Shown here one piece after another: positions 48,078 through 62,611 of a stretch of 64,000 nucleotides of DNA. Below the pieces are notes generated by a model. That model was not told the origin of the DNA. It searched no databases and was given only the letters and a program-made list of their open reading frames with translations. The stretch's first letter is position 1. Every line of letters begins with the position of its first letter. Source of the DNA: Ascaris suum (lineage: Eukaryota > Nematoda > Chromadorea > Rhabditida > Ascarididae); NCBI GenBank assembly GCA_013433145.1, contig CM024176.1:4460849-4524848 (forward strand), given 5' to 3'. The position numbers and the translations under genes were made by a program.

Positions 48078-48421
48078 GTATGCAAAAAATTTATGTAAAA
48101 CGTTTGAAAGCCATCATCACTCATATTTCACGTCGAGTTTGGCATTCTTTAATGTATGGACTTCTCGCAGGGTAAAAAAGGCGACGTTTAGAAAAAGAAA
48201 TTCAAAAATAGGCTGAGGTGTTCTTTGTCGCATATTTTTATGAAAAAACACCGGAGATCGGAGGGCGCTGGTTTTCTGAGGAAAAAAGAGGTGATCAGCT
48301 GGGGAACTGATTGTCAAAATTATGAAAAGAGTGTAAACGATTATCAAGTGAGTGGACCTGGAAAGTTCTCCTTCTACCACTCCCGCTTTAGCCGACAAAT
48401 TGCAGCAAAGTAGCTGAAATT

Positions 48422-52182
<3,761 letters not shown>

Positions 52183-52366
52183 TGATCTATCGACATCGTC
52201 ACGCACGAAAGAAGACAGCAGTGCACTGCGGTAAAGGATGCAGTTCTGCTGAATAAAACACTTCCTAAAAATTACAGAAAAGAATCAGAATATATCACGG
52301 CAAATATTCAAGAGAATTCACCTTGAAAATGTATGCCAATCCTCAAAACGGAATACAGAAGCTGCG

Positions 52367-52393
52367 TTTTAAATGGCGGCCGCTCATTTAAAA
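52367..52393. repeat. Short palindrome TTTTAAATG-9-CATTTAAAA
   Basis: Perfect 9-base inverted repeat around a GCGGCCGCT core. It is mirrored in the right arm at 63787-63813. Confidence 0.75.
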
Positions 52394-53152
52394 CACAGGC
52401 AAACGTGGACCACCAAAGTACTTGAAGGATGGATGCTCACAACTCATCCCTCTGCCATTTTCAAGGTGACGCTGATAAGTGCAAGACATTCATAACAATG
52501 CTCTAATCGAAACTCTAGTAGTTGAAAGATTCAGTATCAAAAGTCCGCATAGAAAATGTTGACAAATAAATGACTGTAGCAGGCAAATGGGCACAAAATG
52601 GAGTAGAGACGGAACAACTGAAATCTGCCCGATAAAGAGCTCCATGCCTGATTTGCATAAAAACTCTCATGGAAATCGAAAACTCGTATTCGGTTCGGAT
52701 AAAATACTTGTCAATGGAAGTTGATGGGGGGGTGGGGGGGGACGAAGGCGGAACTTATGCCTACTACAATAACAAATGACTACGATATTAACAACGCGTG
52801 CGCTGTAAGTAGCGGCGGAATACCTGCAGCACAAACGGACTTCAAAATAAGCACACTTGTAACACAAATTTTACAGCTCTACCACATTTGCTAACAGATA
52901 ATCTCGGTCATTTAACACTGTCGTGTGTCATGAATTCGCAATACTCGACGAAGATTACAGACAACTGCTGGAAGATATGAGGGGAACTTTCTTCGATAAT
53001 TCACGACAATTCCACGCAATTTCCGATAATGAAGATTCACTAAACGTTGGAGAACGATAAAGCACGAAGGCAACAGAAGGCCTGTTTCTCAGAGAAAAAT
53101 GAATAAAATATGACAAAAACGCCATACACTTCCCGCTAAACCTTTGAACCTG

Positions 53153-53398
53153 TTAACCATTAACCGGGCCCTGCAGTAGTTTGAAGCTGCTTTCTAACAC
53201 TCCAGGAACTCCAACAGTCTCGTCACCTCGTACAGGAGATGATACAACAAATACGAAACACCACTTAAAACGTTCTACTGAACAGATCTCAAAGAAAAGG
53301 ATCATAAAACAAGTCTGCTGAAGTCCTCCGTTGGAATGCCGAATTTCTCCGTCAGGCGATCTTATGGGAGCCAACTGTTCTTCTCCAGAAGTCGTCAT
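53153..53398 (-). CDS. 81-residue ORF, identical in both palindrome arms (left copy)
   Basis: The ATG-to-TGA/TAA frame starts MTTSGEEQLAP and ends LLQGPVNG, with one hydrophobic stretch in the middle (FMILFFEICSV and later CFVFVV). The right arm copy (62783-63028) has the same translation. I do not recognise the product. Its position in the near-identical outer arm means identity between copies is not evidence of selection. Could be an exon or chance. Confidence 0.25.
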   Translation of the reverse strand: MTTSGEEQLAPIRSPDGEIRHSNGGLQQTCFMILFFEICSVERFKWCFVFVVSSPVRGDETVGVPGVLESSFKLLQGPVNG

Positions 53399-53569
53399 AT
53401 CGCGCCTTCATTCCACATTCTGCTGAAAAGCGCGATAGAGCCCACGTCAGATATCTGCAAAAAAATCTCCAAATACTTCACTGAATAGCGCACAAAACGA
53501 ATTGGTCGATCCACCCATTTAGAATGAACAAAGATGAGTTTCGAAAGAACAAATTTCTACCATGCTCCG

Positions 53570-54728
53570 TTCTGCTATTGAGATTTCGGTATAGCTGCGT
53601 GGCAACATTTCCTGGTCTTAACATTGCTCCATACCTTCACTGCCATGAGAAACTAGCATAATGCGTGGTACCGTGATCATTTTCTTCGCACTGGCCAGTA
53701 TCGAAAATTGCACACAAATAATCATGTATGCTCACAAATGTGCTGATATTTCGGCCGATTTGACCACTTGTTCAAGCATTCTGCTGCTCCTCCCCTTGTA
53801 TTCTGACCGAGAGATTATACGCTCCCTCTTAACTGCTCTAAAATGGACTAACTGATCCGCCGCCATGTTGCGTCACAAAATGAATGCAGATTTTGCATCG
53901 ACACTATGGAAGGTTGGTGATAGCACCTAATTATGCAAATTGCAACTGAAGACTCGCAGATAAAGACCACATGCATGTCTCTAATTCGCACGTGCAGACA
54001 GTTCACCACCAGGTTATTGCTTTGTGAATAAATGCTTGGAAAAATACATCATCATCACATTGGACCACCCGAGTACGCCCTTGAAACTCTAAACGGACGA
54101 ACCATGGAAACATACAGCTCAAACAGAAACGTTGTTCGGTCGGCACTGATCAAAGATGAAAAATGAACAATGAAGCTTCCGCACATTTTTGAAGATCGGT
54201 CAAGATGGACAGCCGTAATCACTACTTCCTCTTAAGAAATAACAGAATAAGTGAACCGTTCGTGCATCTGACCTACTAGCAAACCGGAAGTAACGCTTCC
54301 GTGCTCTCTCCGAACATCCTTTGCAATAACATGAGAAGAGAGCTTAGGTGAGCTCGGGAAGGGGACGAGGAGTGGGCGGAAGGAACTCATAAACGCATAA
54401 CAGCCACTCTTATGTAGTTACCATAAAATGAATTCTTTGCAAAATTCGACAAACAGATATCACTTGTGATCAGGTGAGACCCATGGTCACTTGCTGCAAT
54501 GGAGATCGTGTGAAGGCATTTCAGTTTACAACAGGTAATCAAATGCTACCTGAATATTAGAGATTTAATAATTACAAACGGAAGCTTATATATGGCAAAC
54601 AGTCAGCAAAATAAAACGGAATAATAACAAAACAAGTAACATGACAACCTCAGTAAAAAGAAGGTATGGAGCAACGTTAAGACAAGGAAATGTTCCACGC
54701 GGCTATACCGAAATCTCAGTAGCAGAAT
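53570..54728. mobile_element. Nested element with about 70-bp terminal inverted repeats (left arm)
   Basis: The block at 53570-53643 (TTCTGCTATTGAGATTTCGG... ending in TGCTCCATACCTT) recurs inverted at about 54660-54728 (AAGGTATGGAGCAA...AGCAGAAT) with scattered mismatches. The repeats enclose about 1.0 kb. This looks like a non-autonomous DNA transposon or fold-back unit. No transposase was seen, and I could not identify a clear target-site duplication. Confidence 0.5.
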
Positions 54729-54901
54729 GACCACGGCAGACATTTTTGACCTCCTCTAAAGTGGGCCCCACCTGACTTCCACTCCAACTGCATTTGCTTC
54801 GAAAGCTTGGATCGGTCTACAATAGACTGGCGAGACTCGTTTACTTCTTCACTGTTCTTTGCCCACTAGGAATTCTCAGCTTGCACAACACAGCCGGATC
54901 A

Positions 54902-55218
54902 TTAAGCCGCCCATGCTTGTAACGGCATTGGTGAGCGTAACGACAAAAAAACGTTGTCATGATCCAGCGGCATGAACTGTGATGGCAAAAAATTTTTAAA
55001 AATTTCAAATGCTGCTCGCTTACGTGAGACATGTCTCGCGCCTTCCACTTGTGCGAGTCATCTGGAGCAGTCGTTCCAACGCTGCCCGGAAAATACAAGT
55101 AGCACCACGCGTAGTAACCGCAAAGCGTAGCTCCGGATAAGTCGATTCCGATCGTCGGCGCCGCCCCATTTCTTCCACTGTCCAATCGACAAGCCGTTTC
55201 CGAGTTTCTGCGTCCCAT
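54902..55218 (-). pseudogene. Two-exon C-terminal coding fragment, left arm (frameshifted)
   Basis: Exon 55218-55024 ends with a CAC|GTAAGC donor and exon 54976-54902 follows a TCACAG acceptor. Both splice sites match the right-arm copy. The second exon begins FMPLDH, like FIPLNH on the right, but a 1-bp indel relative to the right arm leads to an early TAA. In the right copy the frame continues to a conserved terminal RIPSGQRTVKK. Family not recognised. Confidence 0.35.
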
Positions 55219-55512
55219 CGGCTCCTTCAGAATCCTGCCAAACGCCAGCCAGCCACGAATTTCGTATCACATCGCTTCTTCCGCAGTCCTAAGGACACTT
55301 TGTGTTTACTGCGGTGTTGAATGCATACAAATCATTCTGCAATTACCATTATACTCCCTATAACTACGCACTCTCGAGCACAACAAATTAAACAGTGCAT
55401 ATTATACGTTCCAAAATGTCATGTTGCTACACCATACTTTACCTTACCATCAATTAATCGTCAACCACATCCGCCAAATGCCCCTATTATCAAAGATAAC
55501 AGCGGAACTCTC

Positions 55513-55617
55513 TCAGAACTTTCTTCTTTGAAAGAGGAAAATGCCAACAAGGACAACACGATTATACGCGATGCTGACTCTACTCATGCCAGATGCTGCT
55601 CCCGCCGCAGAGCAGCA
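55513..55617 (-). CDS. Small exon with CCSAAGAASGMS motif (left arm)
   Basis: The frame follows an intron-like TTTTATTCAACTG stretch and ends in TGA. It aligns with 60613-60737 in the right arm (CCPAAGTASGMS, then FAYH versus IAYN). It is also related to the exon at 56485-56378. Function unknown. Confidence 0.35.
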   Translation of the reverse strand, partial: CCSAAGAASGMSRVSIAYNRVVLVGIFLFQRRKF

Positions 55618-56377
55618 CAGTTGAATAAAACACGAGATTTGCTGGTCATGAATGGAGAACAGCTCATACGTACTTCAAAATGGGGACCAAATATCTACTG
55701 AGGCCACCTCATCTCCATTAAAATTTGTGGATTTAGAGCACATTGATAAAATGCGGATTGCATCGCTCCGCCTAACTTTCCTTAATATAAGAAATATCAG
55801 TGAAATTGATCTCTTCCTTTCGTCCCCCTGCCTCGCTGTCTGCAGTGCGAATCCTGTGTGATTTCATTGGAACTACTGCCCATCTTGGTGTCCAACTTAG
55901 CCTCAAGGAATGTAATTAGCCATGTCATGACAGCATACTCCGCAGAAATTTCTTTTCAAGTCTACTTCGACCTCAACTCGTCTATTATACATTCAGCCCT
56001 CCTTGGCAGCATGACTTGTTTTCATTTTGCACTGTATTTCATTAGCACTCAACTCGGAAAAGTTTGGCGAATAAAGAATGAAGGACAGGCTTTCTTCCAC
56101 TAGTTCTCAAATATCAATAATAAATGGTCGTGTTCTCAGTGGAGTCAAAAACAGCACCCATTTGAAACCGCTGTGATTTACACATAGATATCCTTATTCC
56201 ATGTGCATTTATTATCAATAAACTAATGTGAATGCTATCGGACACCTTGTTGGGTGGTGAGTTCAATTATCTGAGCAATATGAACTGTCGTCGTTAACGT
56301 TCTATAGATTTTTAATATGCTAAACAAGGTCTAAACAAAACCTTGTGATCATTATGTGTTCAAGTTGTTTTCAATGA

Positions 56378-56485
56378 CTAATTCCAAAATGCATCCATAC
56401 CTCGGACAAAAGTTGGTAAATGAATTCCAGAATAAAAAGCGGTCTCATTCGTGCTAGTGGCTGCTCCCGCCGCTGAGCAGCAAAT
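56378..56485 (-). CDS. Small exon with ICCSAAGAATSTNETAF motif (left arm)
   Basis: Starts exactly at a GTTTTCAG acceptor and reads 35 codons to TAG. Its right-arm copy (59754-59885) shares CSAAGAAT.T.ETAFYSGIHL and MDAFW. The ETAFYSG part is conserved although the flanking DNA is heavily diverged, which favours real coding function at some time. Confidence 0.4.
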   Translation of the reverse strand: MCCSAAGAATSTNETAFYSGIHLPTFVRGMDAFWN

Positions 56486-57032
56486 CTGAAAACATGAAAA
56501 GAGCTAGCACGAACGAGACGTACTTTTTATAGACACCTTAATAGCAGACTTATAGCTCATACAGTCGCATTGGATTTAATTCGTCACTGAAGACGTCTCA
56601 AACAAAGCACTTCAAAAACACTCAGCCGCTGCAAAACCAGATCCTGCTCATTCAAGTTAGACCCATCACCTCTCCCCCCACGCTCTTATGCGAATTTTTG
56701 CAACGAATGATCCACAACAAGCTTTAGGCTAACCCTACAACCTCCCCGATTCTGCGAACAATTCTGAAAACACGACCATCTAGAACGCTGCACAGCGAAA
56801 AAAGGACTTGACCGTGCTCAGCAGCAGATGTCGGCGATAAACCGAGGCAGAAGGTCACACGAGACGATCGACGCATCGACAACTATGCGAGGCCTTCACC
56901 GTCATCCGCACCCTCGCTCCATCCACGCGTCTCCTGCGCGCATCGCTGACAGCTTGCTACCGACGCGCTCTTCACAAGTCATAACCACACGACGAATCGG
57001 AGCGAACAATGAATCGTCTAACGAAGCGCTCG

Positions 57033-57042
57033 CCTTTATATA
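57033..57042 (-). promoter_or_regulatory. TATA box, outward-facing, left arm
   Basis: Minus-strand TATATAAAGG followed by CGAGCGC. The mirror copy at 59171 is identical over this core although neighbouring bases differ, which suggests functional constraint. It would drive outward (minus) transcription. Confidence 0.5.
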
Positions 57043-57350
57043 CCACCCATATGACAATTACAGGGTTTACCACCTAGATCATTCGAATCTTTGTATAAAA
57101 CAAGTTCTACGCAGAAAGATGCAGAGAATTCCGTGAGCGAATGATCAGATACAAATGTATAGTGATAACATCACTAATAAGTGAGATCATTCCAGATCAG
57201 TCCCTAGTTGATCAATCCGTTTGTAGTCGGACTCTCTCGCTTGCAGTAACAGAAAGAGCACGCTATCGCTCAGATTATTTGAGAAGTGCATAACACTGTG
57301 TCGTCATACAACCTTTATGTGCTTAAGTTATTTTTGATCACTTGCCTACA

Positions 57351-57357
57351 TATAAGG
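57351..57357 (+). promoter_or_regulatory. TATA-like box, inward-facing, left arm
   Basis: CATATAAGG conserved in both arms about 60 bases before an inward-facing ATG (57415). Together with the outward TATA about 310 bases away it forms a divergent promoter pair. Confidence 0.35.
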
Positions 57358-57414
57358 CAGCATTCAGTGAGGGTGATCCGATACAAAAACAGCGCTAATG
57401 TGTGATCAGCTATC

Positions 57415-57525
57415 ATGTCGTTGTTTGCAATGTTGCGCGGCGTCAGTAACTGTGCACTAGGATGGTGGATCAAAGGGAGAATTGTTGAGGCAACTGAAAC
57501 TAACGCAGATGCAATAGCAAAATAA
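57415..57525 (+). pseudogene. Inward-facing conserved peptide ORF, left arm (short form)
   Basis: The 36-codon frame shares LLR/MLRG..SNCAL, then RIVEATETNADA, with the right-arm ORF, but ends at a TAA where the right arm reads TGG. It is probably a truncated copy. Product unknown. Confidence 0.35.
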
Positions 57526-57540
57526 ATCAATAACGGCTAT

Positions 57541-58684
57541 CAACAAGATCGACTTCATAATTTTTTGTATTTGAACAAATAAAAAGGTCACCGCACTAAT
57601 TCTTCTTATATCCGTTGAAATAGCAAAAACTGAAATATATGGTGAATACCGCACGAGTGACAAAAATTAGGCGGAAAGACGAAGAATTGTCGAGGAAGTG
57701 GCAAGAAACTGCATGTAACGATAGACTGTGAAGGAGGCATTTGCATAATCAATACATGTAATTTCGTTCTGAAATGTTACGTTCGATGTAACGCCACCAT
57801 CAATTTGTCAACCTCAAGCATTTTGTCACCAACGTCATTTATTCTTGTTTATACATCCTATCGGCCATTATGATTCGCTCTAATTCAAACACTTTTAACT
57901 GCCACTGCTGATTAGGTTAATTTTTAATAATTCAACACAAATACCACATACCTAAACTCGAGCTTTTACTTTGACTGGTCGACGTTTCAATTCCGCCAGC
58001 CATCATCGACGATAATTTTCGCCATCACAACCAAACTTTTCATTTCATTTTTACCGTCTTAAGTTATCGTTGTAATTTCACTGAGCTTTCCTTATTATCA
58101 GTCACCGTTTCAATTTCAGAGGCTTTTATGCTGCTTTGGACATCAAGCAGAACATGAAATAATTCTGAAAGTGGGAAAAATGGAGTCTACAACAACAATC
58201 TGATCGGTGATTGTCGACAACACATCGACTCGAGACTCAAATTATGAGCGTCCATTTGAGGAGGAATAATAACTGGCTCCTGATCCTCAATTTATGCGCC
58301 GAATCGCGAATCGAAGAGTTCAAAAGTTGAGGGTTTGTGAACCTTACCTGAGTTGGTAAGTCCAGTGTGCCTCTACTGTTTTGTCGTCGCAAGTTTTATT
58401 CACTGTTTCTTGTCTCCCATCACAGCCATGATTTCGAGTTTTGAGAAATCGTGAGCATCAAAACGTTCTCAATAAAAACCCAATTGCTATATAAAAAATC
58501 GATTGAATTCCATCGACTCGAGGTGTGTGGAGTCAAATCGGAGCGCTCAAAAGCACTGATAATCAACGCTGAAATTCAATCAACATTGCAAATATGGGTG
58601 AAAAACAATAGCTACTTTTCTTCCTCAGCAATTCTGCTAACTCCCAGCAGCGAGGAATTGCAAAAGCATATTCGAGCATTTCAT
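57541..58684. other. Unique centre (spacer) of the palindrome
   Basis: About 1.1 kb between the arms in which I see no mirror-image similarity. It is AT-rich and contains no convincing ORF other than read-through from the inward-facing frames of each arm. Confidence 0.6.
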
Positions 58685-58849
58685 GCCGTTATTGACCCAC
58701 TCTGTTGGTGCCTCTGCGTTAGTTTCGATTGCCTCAACAATTCTTTCCTTCGGCCGCCATTCTAGTGCGCAGTTACTGATGGCGCGCAACAATGCAAACA
58801 ACAACACTCTAGCTGGTGACACATTAGCGCTGTTTTTAGTCACCCTCAC
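58637..58849 (-). CDS. Inward-facing conserved peptide ORF, right arm (70 codons)
   Basis: Contains ALLRAISNCALEW, then KERIVEAIETNAEAPTEW. Amino-acid conservation against the left-arm copy exceeds that of the surrounding DNA by eye. It follows a TATA-like box. No signal peptide or known domain is recognised; this may be an N-terminal exon, since the frame runs into the unique centre. Confidence 0.35.
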   Translation of the reverse strand: MRVTKNSANVSPARVLLFALLRAISNCALEWRPKERIVEAIETNAEAPTEWVNNGMKCSNMLLQFLAAGS

Positions 58850-58853
58850 GCTC

Positions 58854-58860
58854 CCTTATA
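58854..58860 (-). promoter_or_regulatory. TATA-like box, inward-facing, right arm
   Basis: Minus-strand CATATAAGG, the mirror copy of the left-arm inward box. It precedes the inward ORF at 58849-58637. Confidence 0.35.
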
Positions 58861-59170
58861 TGTAGATAAGTGAGCAAAAATAACTCGGGCACATAAAGAT
58901 TATATGTTGATTCAATCTTATATACTCCTCACATGATGTGAGCGATAACGCGCACGTTTTCTGTTGCTGCAAGCAAGAGAGTGTGGCCACTGACTGGTAA
59001 CGGATTGATCTACAACGAACTCATCCACAACGATCTCAATTACTACTGTTGTCATCATTTTACGCTTGTATCTGATCTTCATTCAAGGTATTCTCTATCA
59101 TCTCTGCGTATCATTTTTTTATTCAAAGATCAATGATGTGGGGGGCAAACTATCGTCGTCGTATGAGTGG

Positions 59171-59180
59171 TATATAAAGG
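59171..59180 (+). promoter_or_regulatory. TATA box, outward-facing, right arm
   Basis: TATATAAAGG followed by CGAGCGC, identical in core to the left-arm box. It sits upstream of the right-arm outward exons. Confidence 0.5.
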
Positions 59181-59552
59181 CGAGCGCATAACCAGACCAT
59201 TCATTGTTTGGCCGGGCTCATTCGGTGGTCGTGTGGTTATGACGTGTGCAGGGCCCGTCGGTTGCAGGTTGTGCCCAGTGTGCTTAGCGGACACAGGGAC
59301 GGACCGAGGGTGCGGATGAGGCTGACTGGGTTCGCATCGTTTTCGACGCGTCGGTCGTCTTGTGTGATCACCTCAGAGCTCCCTGTATCGTCGACTTGTG
59401 TTTTCGAGCTCAGCTAAGTCTTTTTTCGTTGTGTTACATCCTCAATGGTCGTGTTCTCAAAATCCCTGCACAACATCGGGGAGATTGCAAAGGTTAGCCT
59501 AGGGGCTGTAGTGGATCATTCACGGCAGAAATCTGCATAGGGTGATCGTGGA

Positions 59553-59565
59553 GGGGGGGGGGGGG
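59553..59565. repeat. (G)13 homopolymer
   Basis: Thirteen consecutive G residues within the right arm. A comparable (G)13 run lies at 17528-17540, inside the intron that separates the exons at 17880 and 17199. Confidence 0.85.
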
Positions 59566-59753
59566 AAATTGGTGGGTTTTACCTGAATGAATGGGATTTG
59601 ATTTCCCAGTGGCTGAGTATTTATGATGTGTTTTGTTTGAGACATCTTGAGTGAAGAGTCAATCCAAGGTGGTTGCATGAGCCGCAAGTCTGGTGTCCGA
59701 TTGTTCATAAAAAGCACGTCTCATCCGTGCTAGCTCCTTTCATGTTTTTCCAA

Positions 59754-59885
59754 ATTGGCTGCTCAGCGGCGGGAGCGGCCACTGGCACGGGTGAGACCGC
59801 TTTTTATTCTGGAATTCATTTACTAACCCGCAGCAGAGATATGGATGCATTTTGGGATGTCTTCAAAAGCAATTTAAGCACATAA
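59754..59885 (+). CDS. Small exon with IGCSAAGAATGTGETAF motif (right arm)
   Basis: Homologous to 56485-56378 on the left arm. It runs further, to TAA at 59883-59885. The acceptor that is TTTCAG on the left reads TTCCAA here, so splicing may be lost or shifted in this copy. Confidence 0.4.
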   Translation: MGCSAAGAATGTGETAFYSGIHLLTRSRDMDAFWDVFKSNLST

Positions 59886-60612
59886 AGACTGCAAGGCGTT
59901 GTTTAAACGCCGTTTAGCGTATTTAAAATCTGCGTACTCATAGAAATAAAACGACGCCAATTGACACTTCTCAGAATAATTGAACTGACCACCCAACAAG
60001 CATTTCATAATATTCATATTAATCTGTTGATAAGAAATGCACATGAAACAAGGGTATCTACCCATAAACTGCAGCGGTTTGGGATGATAAAGGTGTTTTT
60101 AATTCCACTGAGAGCACGGCCATTCATTTTTGATATTTGAGAACTAGTGGAAGGAAGCTGTCCTTCATTCTTTGTTGAGCAAAGAGGTGAATGCTAAGGA
60201 AATACAGTGCGAAATTGAAAAGATCATGTTGCTAAGGTGATTTGAATGTATAGTTGACGCGAGTTCAGCCCGACGTAGGCTTGAAAAGAAATTTTCGAGG
60301 AATAGGCTGTCATGGCACGGCTCCTTTCATTCTTTAAGTCTAAGTTGGACGTTAAGATAGTCACCAGTTCCAATGAAATCAGTGGAGGGATTAGCATTGC
60401 AGACGGCGAGGCGGGAAGACGAGTGTAAGGGGTCAGTTTCACTGACATGCCTTCTATCAGAGGAAGCTAGCCGGAGCGGTGCGACTCGCATTTTCCGGTG
60501 TGCTATAAGTCCTAAGATTTTAATCAAGGCGAAGGAACTATTCACCCCTTAGCGTATACTTGGCATCCATTTTGTAGTATGCATGAAGCTGTTCTCCATT
60601 CGTGTTCAGCAG

Positions 60613-60737
60613 TATGCTGTCCTGCGGCGGGAACAGCATCTGGCATGAGTGGGGTCGGTTTCGCGTATCATTGTCTTGTTTTGTTGTCATTTGCAGCCGG
60701 TAAAGGGAATTCTGAGAGAGCTACGTCGTTTTTATGA
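60613..60737 (+). CDS. Small exon with CCPAAGTASGMS motif (right arm)
   Basis: Begins after a GTTCAGCAG acceptor-like sequence and reads 40-odd codons to TGA. It shares the CC-x-AAG-x-A core and downstream aromatic spacing with its mirror copy and with the neighbouring exon 59754-59885, suggesting an internal duplication before the palindrome formed. Confidence 0.35.
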
Positions 60738-61027
60738 TAACAGGGGCACAGATGTGACTGACATTAATGCGTTGTAAGCTGAAGGATAATGAAATTTTAG
60801 AGCGAATGACACATTTTATTGTGCTCGGCAGTGCGTAGTTCTAGGGCGTAAAATAGTGACTGCAGAGTGGCTTATATATGTTCAGCAACCGCGATAAACA
60901 TTGTGTGTTTAGAACTGCGGAAGAAGCAGTGTGCTGCGGAAATCCTTGATTGGCCTCTCGCAGGATGCGAAGGAACCGATGAGGCGCAGGCACTCGGGTA
61001 CGACATATCGGTAGGGCAGTAGACGGA

Positions 61028-61339
61028 ATGCCGTTGCGCCGACTTTCAGAATCGACTGCTCGGGATTTAGGCTTTCTGATTATTTCGCGTCCGGGCAGCG
61101 CTGCAATGATTGCCCCACGTAAATCGCTCAAGAGGAAGAAGCGGGACGTGCTTCACGTAAGCGAACAGCTTTAGCAATTTTTAAAACCTTTTTGTCCACC
61201 TTAGTTCATACCGTTGAATCATGGTCGAGTTTATTTGTCGTTATATTCATCAATGCCCTTAAAGCATTGGTGGCTAAACAATCTGGAAGTGTTGTGCAAG
61301 CTGAGAATTCCTAGTGGGCAAAGAACGGTGAAGAAGTAA
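61028..61339 (+). CDS. Two-exon C-terminal coding fragment, right arm (open to the conserved stop)
   Basis: Exon 61028-61156 (ends CAC|GTAAGC) joins in phase 0 to 61205-61339 after a CCTTAG acceptor, giving 87 residues. It is basic around the junction (KSLKRKKRDVLH) and ends RIPSGQRTVKK. Left/right differences in the first half of exon 2 fall mainly at third codon positions in this frame, which argues that this frame is the coding one. The upstream start is unsure; earlier exons are likely. No family recognised. Confidence 0.4.
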
Positions 61340-61452
61340 ACGAGTCTCCGCCAGTCTCTTGTAGACCGATCCAAGCTTTCGAAGCAAATGCAGTTGGAGT
61401 GGAAGTCAGGTGGGGCCCACTTTAGAGGAGGTCAAAAATGTCTGCCGTGGTC

Positions 61453-62611
61453 ATTCTGCTACTGAGATTTCGGTATAGCCGCGTGGAACATTTCCTTGTC
61501 TTAACGTTGCTCCATACCTTCTTTTTACTGAGGTTGTCATGTTACTTGTTTTGTTATTATTCCGTTTTATTTTGCTGACTGTTTGCCATATATAAGCTTC
61601 CGTTTGTAATTATTAAATCTCTAATATTCAGGTAGCATTTGATTACCTGTTGTAAACTGAAATGCCTTCACACGATCTCCATTGCAGCAAGTGACCATGA
61701 GTCTCACCTGATCACAAGTGATATCTGTTTGTCGAATTTTGCAAAGAATTCATTTTATGGTAGTTACATAAGAGTGGCTGTTATGCGTTTATGAGTTCCT
61801 TCCGCCCACTCCTCGTCCCCTTCCCGAGCTCACCTAAGCTCTCTTCTCATGTTATTGCAAAGGATGTTCGGAGAGAGCACGGAAGCGTTACTTCCGGTTT
61901 GCTAGTAGGTCAGATGCACGAACGGTTCACTTATTCTGTTATTTCTTAAGAGGAAGTAGTGATTACGGCTGTCCATCTTGACCGATCTTTAAAAATGTGC
62001 GGAAGCTTCATTGTTCATTTTTCATCTTTGATCAGTGCCGACCGAACAACGTTTCTGTTTGAGCTGTATGTTTCCATGGTTCGTCCGTTTAGAGTTTCAA
62101 GGGCGTACTCGGGTGGTCCGATGTGATGATGATGTATTTTTCCAAGCATTTATTCACAAAGCAATAACCTGGTGGTGAACTGTCTGCACGTGCGAATTAG
62201 AGACATGCATGTGGTCTTTATCTGCGAGTCTTCAGTTGCAATTTGCATAATTAGGTGCTATCACCAACCTTCCATAGTGTCGATGCAAAATCTGCATTCA
62301 TTTTGTGACGCAACATGGCGGCGGATCAGTTAGTCCATTTTAGAGCAGTTAAGAGGGAGCGTATAATCTCTCGGTCAGAATACAAGGGGAGGAGCAGCAG
62401 AATGCTTGAACAAGTGATCAAATCGGCCGAAATATCAGCACATTTGTGAGCATACATGATTATTTGTGTGCAATTTTCGATACTGGCCAGTGCGAAGAAA
62501 ATGATCACGGTACCACGCATTATGCTAGTTTCTCATGGCAGTGAAGGTATGGAGCAATGTTAAGACCAGGAAATGTTGCCACGCAGCTATACCGAAATCT
62601 CAATAGCAGAA
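61453..62611. mobile_element. Nested element with about 70-bp terminal inverted repeats (right arm)
   Basis: Mirror image of the nested element in the left arm, at the exactly corresponding position (coordinate sum 116181), so it was copied as part of the palindrome. Confidence 0.5.

Larger units (their letters stand above)
52183..57540. repeat. Left arm of a giant inverted repeat (palindrome)
   Basis: The sequence from about 52183 inward is found again as reverse complement from 64000 inward (coordinate sums about 116180-116230). The outer part, about 52.18-54.89 kb, is almost identical to 61.29-64.00 kb. The inner part, 54.89-57.54 kb, is diverged with indels but alignable in blocks up to the TCAATAACGGC motif near 57.53 kb. 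The true outer boundary lies beyond what the window lets me compare. Confidence 0.93.

Noticed and set aside
54902..55000. A perfect C-x8-C-x5-C-x3-H (CCCH zinc-finger) spacing in a left-arm minus-strand frame
   Set aside because: Splice sites conserved in both arms and the third-position substitution pattern point to a different frame (FMPLDH / FIPLNH). The CCCH frame needs intron read-through and is not preserved in the right arm, so it is probably coincidence.
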